Shown one piece after another: positions 15,675 through 22,508 of a stretch of DNA of 23,458 nt (the stretch's first letter is position 1; every line of letters starts with the position of its first letter). Location: the IMG/VR virus record IMGVR_UViG_3300046002_003585, positions 1-23,458 of that record, one strand, 5' to 3'. The DNA is from a virus. Under the pieces are notes generated by a model. The model did not search any database. It was not told the DNA's origin and saw only the letters and a program-made list of their open reading frames with translations. The position numbers and the translations under genes were made by a program.

Positions 15675-17534
15675 TTATACTATTTCACATGCTCCACCAG
15701 CACAAGCGGCTTCACCTCTAAGGTCTGTATTATCTTGTAACTCAATAACTTTTGTAAGATCAACATCTGACAATGTTTTAACTAATCTTTCAAAATCTTC
15801 TTTCGTACAATCTTCAAAAGGAGCTTGAGTATAAGTTCCTCCGTTATATGGTAATACCGATAGTCCGTTATAGAAATCTCTATTATTCCACATCCAATCA
15901 CCAACTAAATCCCATTCATCCTCTTTAACTGAAATTGTTGCGGATACGTTATGACTATTTTGTCCGTTTCTATGACCCGGTTTAATCCATTCTTGAGATA
16001 CCTTTTTAACTCGTTCTAACATTTGAAAAACAGATTCGTGTCTAATGATAGATCCTTCTGGCGCTCTTTGTGGAATAGCGATTACCGCAGTGTCGTGAGG
16101 ACGGAAAAACTCATCTTCAATCAACTCAGGGTGATTATTCGCCAAGTAAGAATAGATTGATTCATTCTTACCTACACGGATTCTTCTTAGATAATAATCA
16201 TTATGCCAAGCATGAATTCCTGATGATGTTCCCAAAACTAATGATGAAGTACCAGATGGTTTAACGGTTGTTGTTCTTGCCGATTTATTAATACCAATAA
16301 GATTTGCAACTCTTTCGTTTTCTTCTTTAACCATCTTTGCGGCTTTTTTCATGTCATAACCTAAAACAACTCCTGAACCAATACCTGTCATTCCAACACC
16401 AATAAGTGCATCTTTTTCGGTAGTTCTTTTCCAAATATCTCTTAAATAATGGAAGTCTGTATATCCAGCTTGTAGTGTTCCAATGAATGATGCCGCTTTA
16501 ACTCTTTCGTTAAAATCTTCTTGTGATTCAATGTCTGAAGCGTTAACCTCACACAAATTACAGAATTGGAATGGTCTAAGTGCGATTTCGCAACAAGGGT
16601 TTGTTCCCCAATCTTTATCGTTAGATAAATAAATTCCCGGTTCTCCTGCTCCTGACAACTCAATACGTTTCCATAAACCCATAAAGAATTCTTTAGTGAT
16701 TTTGTGTCTAAGTAGTACCGCTGAGTTATTTGCTCTACCTCTTTGTGCGTTTTGTTCCCACCAACTTCCTGATTTACAAGAAATCATTTCTTCGTCGTCA
16801 GCCGAGAATAATGAAATAAGTGCCGCTCTTCTAATACCTCCTGCCAATACCGCATCTGCAATATGACATACAATATCGTGAGTCTCAATTGGTGTTAATT
16901 TTTCACCATCTTTTTTGTTATCCAAAACTTTTGTGATATTATGAATACAATCTTTCAATGGTTGTGGTCCTGGTGCCTTTCCTCCCGATGTAACAAGCAT
17001 TGCCCCCTTTTGTCTAATATCTGAAAAATCAAATATAGGTGTTGACGATTTGTATCCCAAATAAGATTCCATTAATACTTTAATAGCGTCTGCCCATCCT
17101 TCAATAGAGTCACCAATTAGGTATCGTCTTGTTCTTTCTTTGTTTGGTTTTTTAAGATCGGGTAATTTTTCAACGTGATGTTTTTGAACTGAATAACCAA
17201 CTCCTGTTCCACCTAAAAGTAAAAACATTGTTTCAGAAAAAGAGTCAACATGGTCAATTGGCATATAAGCACAGTTGTAAACTCTGTTTGGTGAAATTTC
17301 AATTGATTTACCACCAAACTGTAAAGATCTCATTGATGGTAATACTTTTTTATCGTATACCATTTTATACACCTCTTCGATTTCACTTGTAATTTTAGGG
17401 TATTTTTTTTGGTGCATTTCTTTGTTACGAGTCACCAACTCTTTCCAAGTTTCTCTACGATTTTTTTCGGGTTGAAACTTAGCGTATTTCATAAAGACAG
17501 TAATGTCACTTAATATTTTTTGCGAAATATCCAT
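15675..17534 (-). CDS. nrdJ: Class II (B12-dependent) ribonucleotide reductase, NrdJ
   Basis: Reduces ribonucleotides to deoxyribonucleotides for phage DNA synthesis, using adenosylcobalamin to generate the radical. The 619-aa sequence resembles the monomeric Lactobacillus leichmannii type. Visible landmarks are C88 (YNCAYMPID, first reductant Cys); VTSGGKAPGPQPL (181-193); GGIRRAALISLF (232-243); the active-site NPCCEI, with N312, C314 and E316 in the canonical N-x-C-x-E spacing; C325 eleven residues after C314 as the partner disulfide Cys; TVKPSGTSSLVLG; and the C-terminal CAGGAC pair (C611/C616) that re-reduces the active site. It is shorter than the roughly 740-aa bacterial enzyme and shows no N-terminal ATP-cone, so allosteric control may be reduced. 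The class II assignment is by pattern. No small-subunit or activase gene lies beside it, as expected for this class. Confidence 0.9.
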   Translation of the reverse strand: MDISQKILSDITVFMKYAKFQPEKNRRETWKELVTRNKEMHQKKYPKITSEIEEVYKMVYDKKVLPSMRSLQFGGKSIEISPNRVYNCAYMPIDHVDSFSETMFLLLGGTGVGYSVQKHHVEKLPDLKKPNKERTRRYLIGDSIEGWADAIKVLMESYLGYKSSTPIFDFSDIRQKGAMLVTSGGKAPGPQPLKDCIHNITKVLDNKKDGEKLTPIETHDIVCHIADAVLAGGIRRAALISLFSADDEEMISCKSGSWWEQNAQRGRANNSAVLLRHKITKEFFMGLWKRIELSGAGEPGIYLSNDKDWGTNPCCEIALRPFQFCNLCEVNASDIESQEDFNERVKAASFIGTLQAGYTDFHYLRDIWKRTTEKDALIGVGMTGIGSGVVLGYDMKKAAKMVKEENERVANLIGINKSARTTTVKPSGTSSLVLGTSSGIHAWHNDYYLRRIRVGKNESIYSYLANNHPELIEDEFFRPHDTAVIAIPQRAPEGSIIRHESVFQMLERVKKVSQEWIKPGHRNGQNSHNVSATISVKEDEWDLVGDWMWNNRDFYNGLSVLPYNGGTYTQAPFEDCTKEDFERLVKTLSDVDLTKVIELQDNTDLRGEAACAGGACEIV

Positions 17535-17552
17535 TTTATTTAAATTTATTTG

Positions 17553-18941
17553 TTAATTGTTTTGTGTTTGAATTTCTTTTTCTTTTCTTTTAGATAAGAG
17601 TTCTCTAACTCTATTTTTATTTCTTTCTTCTTTTTGTTCTTCCATTCCTAAAAATGTCATAGAACTTTCGGTGTCGATATCTATCATTGCGTTATCAAAT
17701 TTACAATTCTCAAATACAACTCCATCATCACCAATTCTTGATTTTGTTATCGCTATTGTTGCTAACTTTAACTCTTTTTGTTGTAGAGTCTTGGCTACAG
17801 TTATAATAACGTGCCCAACTTGTGCTTTCTTAATCGATCCACCCATTTGATCTGTTGTTACTACTTCAGACGAAATAGATTGTCTATTACCTTGAGTTGC
17901 TGTCCATCCCACTAAATTAAGTTCGTGACACATGGCCTCAAATCCCCTCATAACCGAACCTTCACTTTTCCATTCGTCACCCAAATTCTTATCAGGAACA
18001 ACACAATCAATGTAATCTAAAACAACCATATCAACCTTAACCCCATCAGCAATCATTTTTCTAATTTGATTTTTTAATTGTAACATCGTTACTGTGTCCG
18101 ATGGTAATTTTTTCATGATTAGTTTGTTTAACATACTATCCTCAATCTCTTTAACTTTAGTCATCACTTCTTCTTTTCTCTCTGACAAATCATCAGGGTG
18201 GATTTTTGTCCACAAGGTAAAGTGTTTTCTCTGTATTATTTTTGAATTATCCTCAAAGAACACTTGGAGAACGTTATTACCTAAGTTAAATGCGTGGTTC
18301 GCAATCTTAGTTAAAATTGTAGACTTACCTACACCTGTTGGTGCTAAAATAACCCCAATTTCACCTCTCGCTAAACCACCTTTTAATAGTCTGTCAATAC
18401 CTGGTATTCCCATTGGAATTGGGTGTCTATAGTCTTCATCAAGAACTTGTTCAAGATTTGAGAATACATTCAACATTGATGTGTCTTTTGCTCCAACTTG
18501 TAATGCCTCCCTAACTAACTCTTCAAGAGTGTCGTAATTCTCAAACTCACCTCCGTCAATAATCTTTTGAGCCTTACCCATTACCTTTTGAAGTTCCTGT
18601 TGTTTACAAAACTTTAACGCCTTTTCTTGGACAAACCCCACACCATCGATAGGTGCGTCTTTAATCTTCTTAATAGTGTCAAGAACTATTTTTGATGCAA
18701 TTTCTTGTTGTAGTTCTGATTTTGTAACCTGTTCAAGTGTCTCAAAAGATGGTGTGTGATCAAACTTAACATAATACTCTCTAATCATCTGTATTATTAT
18801 TTTGAAATATTTGTTTTCAAAATAGTTGTTCTCTATTACATCAATTATTGAATGTGAAAAATCCTTATCTAATATAATTTGATTTAGTAGTTGTAACTGA
18901 AATGTGTTACCTAAATATTCAAAATTTTTGCCCGTCGCCAT
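17553..18941 (-). CDS. dnaB: Replicative DNA helicase, DnaB/T4 gp41-like
   Basis: A 462-aa hexameric-helicase-type protein that would unwind the phage fork 5'-3' and load primase. Residues 1-150 form a helical N-terminal domain as in gp41/DnaB. The RecA-like motor has Walker A APTGVGKST (200-208), the H1a glutamate in VFFEDN (E230), Walker B MVVLDYID (305-312, D309), a Q-rich sensor in TATQGNR, and a terminal SKSRIGDDG-like arginine/lysine segment near residue 410. The C-terminus is charged (KRKEKEIQTQNN). The leader (18942-18976) holds a rare Shine-Dalgarno-like AAAGGA about 10 nt before the ATG, plus a TATTTAT element. nrdJ follows after 18 nt. No primase gene is seen in this window. Confidence 0.9.
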   Translation of the reverse strand: MATGKNFEYLGNTFQLQLLNQIILDKDFSHSIIDVIENNYFENKYFKIIIQMIREYYVKFDHTPSFETLEQVTKSELQQEIASKIVLDTIKKIKDAPIDGVGFVQEKALKFCKQQELQKVMGKAQKIIDGGEFENYDTLEELVREALQVGAKDTSMLNVFSNLEQVLDEDYRHPIPMGIPGIDRLLKGGLARGEIGVILAPTGVGKSTILTKIANHAFNLGNNVLQVFFEDNSKIIQRKHFTLWTKIHPDDLSERKEEVMTKVKEIEDSMLNKLIMKKLPSDTVTMLQLKNQIRKMIADGVKVDMVVLDYIDCVVPDKNLGDEWKSEGSVMRGFEAMCHELNLVGWTATQGNRQSISSEVVTTDQMGGSIKKAQVGHVIITVAKTLQQKELKLATIAITKSRIGDDGVVFENCKFDNAMIDIDTESSMTFLGMEEQKEERNKNRVRELLSKRKEKEIQTQNN

Positions 18942-18966
18942 ACTTTTTTTCCTTTCGTTTGTAAAG

Positions 18967-18973
18967 ATAAATA
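18967..18973 (-). promoter_or_regulatory. TATTTAT element upstream of dnaB
   Basis: Coding-strand TATTTAT in context AGTATTTATCTTTAC lies 25 nt before ATG 18941 and 3 nt after the stop of the 149-aa gene. It would give an internal start for dnaB-nrdJ-DUF5522. One of six identical leader elements. Confidence 0.35.
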
Positions 18974-18976
18974 CTC

Positions 18977-19426
18977 CTAGTTTTTGATTAATTCTGGATA
19001 AAAATAATTAAATTTTTGGCCTGAAAAAATGTCAGTAAAGTCCGACATGATCGTTTTTAACTTTGGGCGTAGGTCTACGGTATATCTGACCTTTGGGGGG
19101 TATGGTTTTGCGTCAAACTGCCTATGACAAATTGTCATGTCTCCAACCTTAAGAATTAAATTAAAATTTTCAGGTCCATTGGTAATGGATGTATTTAGTA
19201 GTTCTGAATTTTCTAAAATTTCATATCGATTTTCTAACATATAAACAACAGACCTCATTTTTAAGTCGTATGTTAACTCTCGACACAGACGACTAACATG
19301 GTCATAAAGTTCTTCAGATTTGTAAGCGTTTCTATTAAAACCTCTCACGTTAAAAAATCTTTGGACAACAATGTTGTCATTACACATTAACAAAAACTCT
19401 ACTTTTGTTATATCTTGTTCCTTCAT
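18977..19426 (-). CDS. Unknown protein between RNase H and helicase, 149 aa
   Basis: Starts at ATG 19426, 7 nt after the RNase H stop, and ends 35 nt before dnaB. I do not recognise a family. The sequence is mixed alpha/beta, with charged helix-like stretches (SEELYDHVSRLCRELTYDLK, about 37-56) and a basic/Pro segment FDAKPYPPKVRYTVDLRPK near residues 104-122, then an aromatic end FNYFYPELIKN. There is no Walker motif, zinc-binding pattern or membrane segment. Its place within the replication block makes a replication accessory role plausible, for example helicase loading or a clamp-related function. No homology to T4 gp59 can be claimed from sequence alone. Confidence 0.65.
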   Translation of the reverse strand: MKEQDITKVEFLLMCNDNIVVQRFFNVRGFNRNAYKSEELYDHVSRLCRELTYDLKMRSVVYMLENRYEILENSELLNTSITNGPENFNLILKVGDMTICHRQFDAKPYPPKVRYTVDLRPKLKTIMSDFTDIFSGQKFNYFYPELIKN

Positions 19427-19433
19427 TTGTTTT

Positions 19434-20444
19434 TTATTTTTTTTTGTTTTTAAAATTTGTTTTTTCTTTTCTTGTTAACTTTAAGAATGGTTTTAAAAAA
19501 CTAACCCAAGCGTCGTCACCCTTTGGTAGGTATTTAAAAAACCCGTCATTCATCATAAATCTAATTAGATTTCTATGTCCTCTTCCGTCGGGATCCATCG
19601 ACTCGGAATAATAAGATTCAACTAATTCTTTCCCTTCTTCACTTATTAGTGGTTCCGATAAATCCACAAGTTTTTTATTTATCTTGTAATACTCATCACC
19701 AAAAATACCATCTTTAGTTCTACCACTTAATAAGTTTTTTAAAGATTGATTGTCTTTATCTTCTTTTAAGAGTAATTCTCCTTTTGTTAAAATATCGTCG
19801 ATATTTACCTCTTTGTCAAGTAACTCAGGAAATAACTTAACTAATGTTTTTTCTCCCAAATAATAAATTCCATTAATGTTGTCTGACTTATCACCAGATA
19901 ATATTTTCCAAGTCTTAACGTTATAGTGTGGTATCTCAACATCATACATTTTAATCATATCTCCATTCTTATAATGTTTTTTAGTGCTTGGCGAATAGAT
20001 ACTCACATCTTCAGAGATAAGCTGTGTAAGGTCTCTATCACTTGAGAATATAGTTTTGTGTTCGTCTTTAGATATTTTACAATAGTATGCAATAATATCG
20101 TCGGCCTCACAATCATCAATTTCAATATGCCTTATAAACATCTCTTCAAGGTATTGTTTTACTCTTGTCTTTTGATATGAGAATGAATTTACTTGTTCTT
20201 CGGTATTTGCTTGTCTTCGGTTAAGTTTATAATTAGGATAAAATAATCTTCGTTGTGTTGAGTTACTTTCACTATCCCAACAAACCACAACCTTGTTGTA
20301 ATTTCCTTCATCCAAAAATCTTCTGGTTGTGTTTAAGAAATGCCAAATCCCACCAACATGTTCTCCGTTATTATAAAAATCTTTGACCCCACAAACCCCA
20401 ATCTTCAGTAGATTGTTGCCGTCAATAACAAGAGTTTTAATCAT
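19434..20444 (-). CDS. rnh: FEN-type 5'-3' nuclease, T4 RNase H-like
   Basis: A 336-aa protein near the size of T4 RNase H (305 aa), expected to remove RNA primers and flaps during lagging-strand synthesis. The N-terminal PIN/FEN fold is clear: VIDGNNLL (D8), VVCWDSES (D57), EIDDCEADDIIAYY (108-121, the cluster of metal-binding acids), SSDRDLTQL (D136, D138) and ILSGDKSDNINGI (D185, D188), in the correct order for FEN nucleases. A helix-hairpin-helix-like element follows in YLGEKTLVKLFPE. The C-terminus is strongly basic (RKEKTNFKNKKK), which would help DNA binding. It lies directly between uvsX and the 149-aa gene with short gaps, as part of one transcript. Confidence 0.88.
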   Translation of the reverse strand: MIKTLVIDGNNLLKIGVCGVKDFYNNGEHVGGIWHFLNTTRRFLDEGNYNKVVVCWDSESNSTQRRLFYPNYKLNRRQANTEEQVNSFSYQKTRVKQYLEEMFIRHIEIDDCEADDIIAYYCKISKDEHKTIFSSDRDLTQLISEDVSIYSPSTKKHYKNGDMIKMYDVEIPHYNVKTWKILSGDKSDNINGIYYLGEKTLVKLFPELLDKEVNIDDILTKGELLLKEDKDNQSLKNLLSGRTKDGIFGDEYYKINKKLVDLSEPLISEEGKELVESYYSESMDPDGRGHRNLIRFMMNDGFFKYLPKGDDAWVSFLKPFLKLTRKEKTNFKNKKK

Positions 20445-20458
20445 TTGTATTTTTTAAA

Positions 20459-21442
20459 TTATTCGTCAATATCATCATCAGATTCGTCCAAAGAATAATC
20501 TGAATAACCTAACTTTGTTTCCCAATAATCTGAATATTCTTTCTTATAGTTATCCAAAGATTCTTTTGTGTCTGCAATATAACCTTGTGGTACTGCAATT
20601 ATCTTACCATCTTTATACCCAAGACCATTAACGTGATTCTTTAATATAGAAATTTTTGTTCTAATTGCGAACGATACTTTTCTACCATTCTTAGTCGCAT
20701 CAATGTGACTAATACCCGCCTTTTTCTGATTACCAAACAAGAATACTAATGATGATGCCAACCATACCGCTTCACCACCTTTGGCCTTTATTTCAGGTTG
20801 ACCAAATGGATTGTCAGGAAGTAACACCCATGGCTGATTTAAAATAACCAAAGTGTTGTAATATGGATACTCTTCTTTTTTGGATTTTGAGATCCTCGAA
20901 TGGATCCCCATACCGATCTTATCCGCTAACACTTTTGCATTGTGCATCCCACCACCTTTTCCATCAAAAGTCATCTGACAAGGCACGCTACCAATACTAT
21001 CCCATAAAAACAATAAGTTATAAGGTATATCCCCCTTTTCTTGGGAATCAAGAATATTATTAATGAATTCTGTTGCTTGTTCAATCACATCAAACGAATC
21101 ATTAAAAATGAACATACCATCATACTCACCAATTTCGTTTTTCTCCGCTTGTAACCCTAATTCAATTGCATGTTCCCAAGACCATTTTTTCTCAGTAATA
21201 ATAAGAACAGGTAAATGACCTTTCTTTTGTGCGTCAGCCGCCGCCAATATCATTGCCGTTGTTTTTGATGTATTTGAATGTCCTAAGAACATATTAATAC
21301 CTCCCATAATAGGTCCGGGTAATCCACAAGATCCCATGAACGCTTCACCACAATTATAAAAACTTTCGGGTTTATATTTTGTTTTGGTGGAAAACTTGCT
21401 TTTTATTGCGTCTAAACTAAATTCTTTCTTTTTCAATGCCAT
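20459..21442 (-). CDS. uvsX: UvsX/RecA-like recombinase
   Basis: I start at ATG 21442 (MALKKKEFSLDAIKSKF, 327 aa). A longer frame reaches a TTG at 21490 but would run through a terminator hairpin, so I reject it. The protein would polymerise on ssDNA and drive strand exchange and recombination-dependent replication. It shows a RecA core with P-loop GHSNTSKTT (54-62), where Ser replaces the usual Gly before Lys, much as T4 UvsX has a non-Gly residue there. It also has ITEKKWSWE (E84, catalytic-Glu region), Walker B LLFLWDS (143-149, D148) and an NQPW-type motif near 218. The C-terminus is acidic (DESDDDIDE), as in RecA-family regulatory tails. The gp32-like gene is upstream and RNase H follows after 14 nt. 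Confidence 0.9.
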   Translation of the reverse strand: MALKKKEFSLDAIKSKFSTKTKYKPESFYNCGEAFMGSCGLPGPIMGGINMFLGHSNTSKTTAMILAAADAQKKGHLPVLIITEKKWSWEHAIELGLQAEKNEIGEYDGMFIFNDSFDVIEQATEFINNILDSQEKGDIPYNLLFLWDSIGSVPCQMTFDGKGGGMHNAKVLADKIGMGIHSRISKSKKEEYPYYNTLVILNQPWVLLPDNPFGQPEIKAKGGEAVWLASSLVFLFGNQKKAGISHIDATKNGRKVSFAIRTKISILKNHVNGLGYKDGKIIAVPQGYIADTKESLDNYKKEYSDYWETKLGYSDYSLDESDDDIDE

Positions 21443-21463
21443 AATAATTAATAATTGTTTTAT

Positions 21464-21471
21464 AAAATATA
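21464..21471 (-). promoter_or_regulatory. Possible uvsX promoter -10/-7 element
   Basis: Coding-strand TATATTTT followed by ATAAAAC lies just after the terminator U-tract and 21 nt before ATG 21442. It fits the Bacteroidota TAnnTTTG -7 pattern except for the last base. A TTG (within the terminator stem-loop) lies 16 nt upstream. Weak on its own, but uvsX needs a promoter or read-through here. Confidence 0.3.
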
Positions 21472-21473
21472 CA

Positions 21474-21505
21474 TAAAAAAACGGGAACAATAAACTGCTC
21501 CCGTT
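21474..21505 (-). terminator. Rho-independent terminator between the gp32-like gene and uvsX
   Basis: On the minus strand, AACGGGA and TCCCGTT form a 7-bp stem, extended by two further pairs after one mismatch, with a 6-nt loop, and run into a T-rich tract. An A-rich stretch on the other side would make it partly bidirectional. It lies 18 nt after the stop of the ssDNA-binding protein gene and would allow that gene to be expressed at a higher level than uvsX. Confidence 0.85.
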
Positions 21506-21523
21506 ATCTTTTTTTAATTAAAA

Positions 21524-22393
21524 TTAGAATGGTAATTCTTCGTCAACCTCATCATTTGATTGTGGGTCGGAAACCTCTTTATTAGTTTTTGATGGTTTTG
21601 TTCCTCCCATTGAAACTTCAGAAGTTTCGCTATTAGAATAAACAAACCCTCCTTTTTCAGTATCCCATCTTGGTGTGTCACCTTTTGCGATAGCCTCTAA
21701 ATACTCAATTGGTTTTTTAGAATAAACATCTTCCCAAGTCAACTCATCATTAATCCATGTTGACGCTTTTTTAGAATCTTCGTGGGTTGGTGACGGATCG
21801 TCATACATTACTGTTTGGATTACTGTGTAAAACGCTCCTTTTGGGGTTTTTGCCTTTGTAAGTTCAAGGATTAAGTCACGACCATTATCAGAGTCAGTAA
21901 CGTCACCTTTTGCTTTCCAAATTGGAATAATTTTGTCAAGAATTCCTTCTTGTTTGTAATTGTGTTTAAATCTCCAAAATTTAACACCATCTTCTTCGTT
22001 ATCACGATCAATTACTTTTACAATATAAAACTTACGTGATCTATATTGTGTTGCTAATTGTTTGTCGGATTCACGACCTGTTGAAATCAACTCTTCATAA
22101 ACCTCATTTAAAGGTGAACGTTCGTTGTCATTTTTTCCTGGATCATAGAACTTCTGCCATTTACCATCAACATTGATTTCGTGAAACCAAACTTCCTTAA
22201 AGGGAGATGATCCATCTGTTGTAGGTAAAATACGTATCATTTTTTGACCTTGTTTTTCGTTGTCCTTAAGGATTGCCGCGAAATACTTTTTCATTCTTTC
22301 TTCTTGTGTGAATTTTGAAGTGGAAGAAGAACCACTTTGTTTTGAACTCTCATATTGAGCCAAAACTGCATCTAAGACATTGTTTGTCGCCAT
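21524..22393 (-). CDS. 32: gp32-like single-stranded DNA-binding protein
   Basis: A 289-aa protein, close to T4 gp32 (301 aa), that would coat ssDNA in replication and recombination with UvsX and the helicase. The N-terminal 35 residues are Ser/Gln-rich and flexible. The core has KMIRILPTTDGSSPFKEVWF and later KFWRFKHNYKQEGILDKIIP, with the pattern of the phage gp32-type OB fold. No cysteine occurs anywhere in the protein, so the zinc site of T4 gp32 is absent. The C-terminal 20 residues are acidic and end DEVDEELPF, which resembles the tip of bacterial SSB. The gene stands alone between a sigma70-like promoter and a strong terminator, which suits high-level expression. The family call is by pattern and context. 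Confidence 0.82.
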   Translation of the reverse strand: MATNNVLDAVLAQYESSKQSGSSSTSKFTQEERMKKYFAAILKDNEKQGQKMIRILPTTDGSSPFKEVWFHEINVDGKWQKFYDPGKNDNERSPLNEVYEELISTGRESDKQLATQYRSRKFYIVKVIDRDNEEDGVKFWRFKHNYKQEGILDKIIPIWKAKGDVTDSDNGRDLILELTKAKTPKGAFYTVIQTVMYDDPSPTHEDSKKASTWINDELTWEDVYSKKPIEYLEAIAKGDTPRWDTEKGGFVYSNSETSEVSMGGTKPSKTNKEVSDPQSNDEVDEELPF

Positions 22394-22426
22394 TGTGTAT
22401 ATAATTTATTAAAGGTTTACGTAGAA

Positions 22427-22455
22427 AATATAGTTATAAAAAGTAGGGTTGTCAA
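22427..22455 (-). promoter_or_regulatory. Sigma70-like promoter for the gp32-like gene
   Basis: On the minus strand, TTGACA (22455-22450) and TATATT (22432-22427) are separated by exactly 17 nt, a near-consensus bacterial promoter. It also fits the Bacteroidota form TTG-N20-TAnnTTTT. The ATG is 33 nt downstream of the -10 element. It lies directly after the terminator of the upstream operon. Confidence 0.7.
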
Positions 22456-22465
22456 TAAAGTATTT

Positions 22466-22503
22466 AAAAAAAATTTAAGAGAGGGTCGTTTATTTCCCTC
22501 TCT
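22466..22503 (-). terminator. Rho-independent terminator after the 232-aa gene
   Basis: On the minus strand, AGAGAGGG and CCCTCTCT form a perfect 8-bp stem with a 10-nt loop, followed by TAAATTTTTTTT. It starts 5 nt after the TAG of the 232-aa gene. Confidence 0.9.
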
Positions 22504-22508
22504 AATTA

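Noticed and set aside
21443-21490. Upstream TTG start (21490) for uvsX
   Set aside because: The extension would translate the terminator hairpin and a hydrophobic nonsense leader; ATG 21442 gives the expected MALKKK start.
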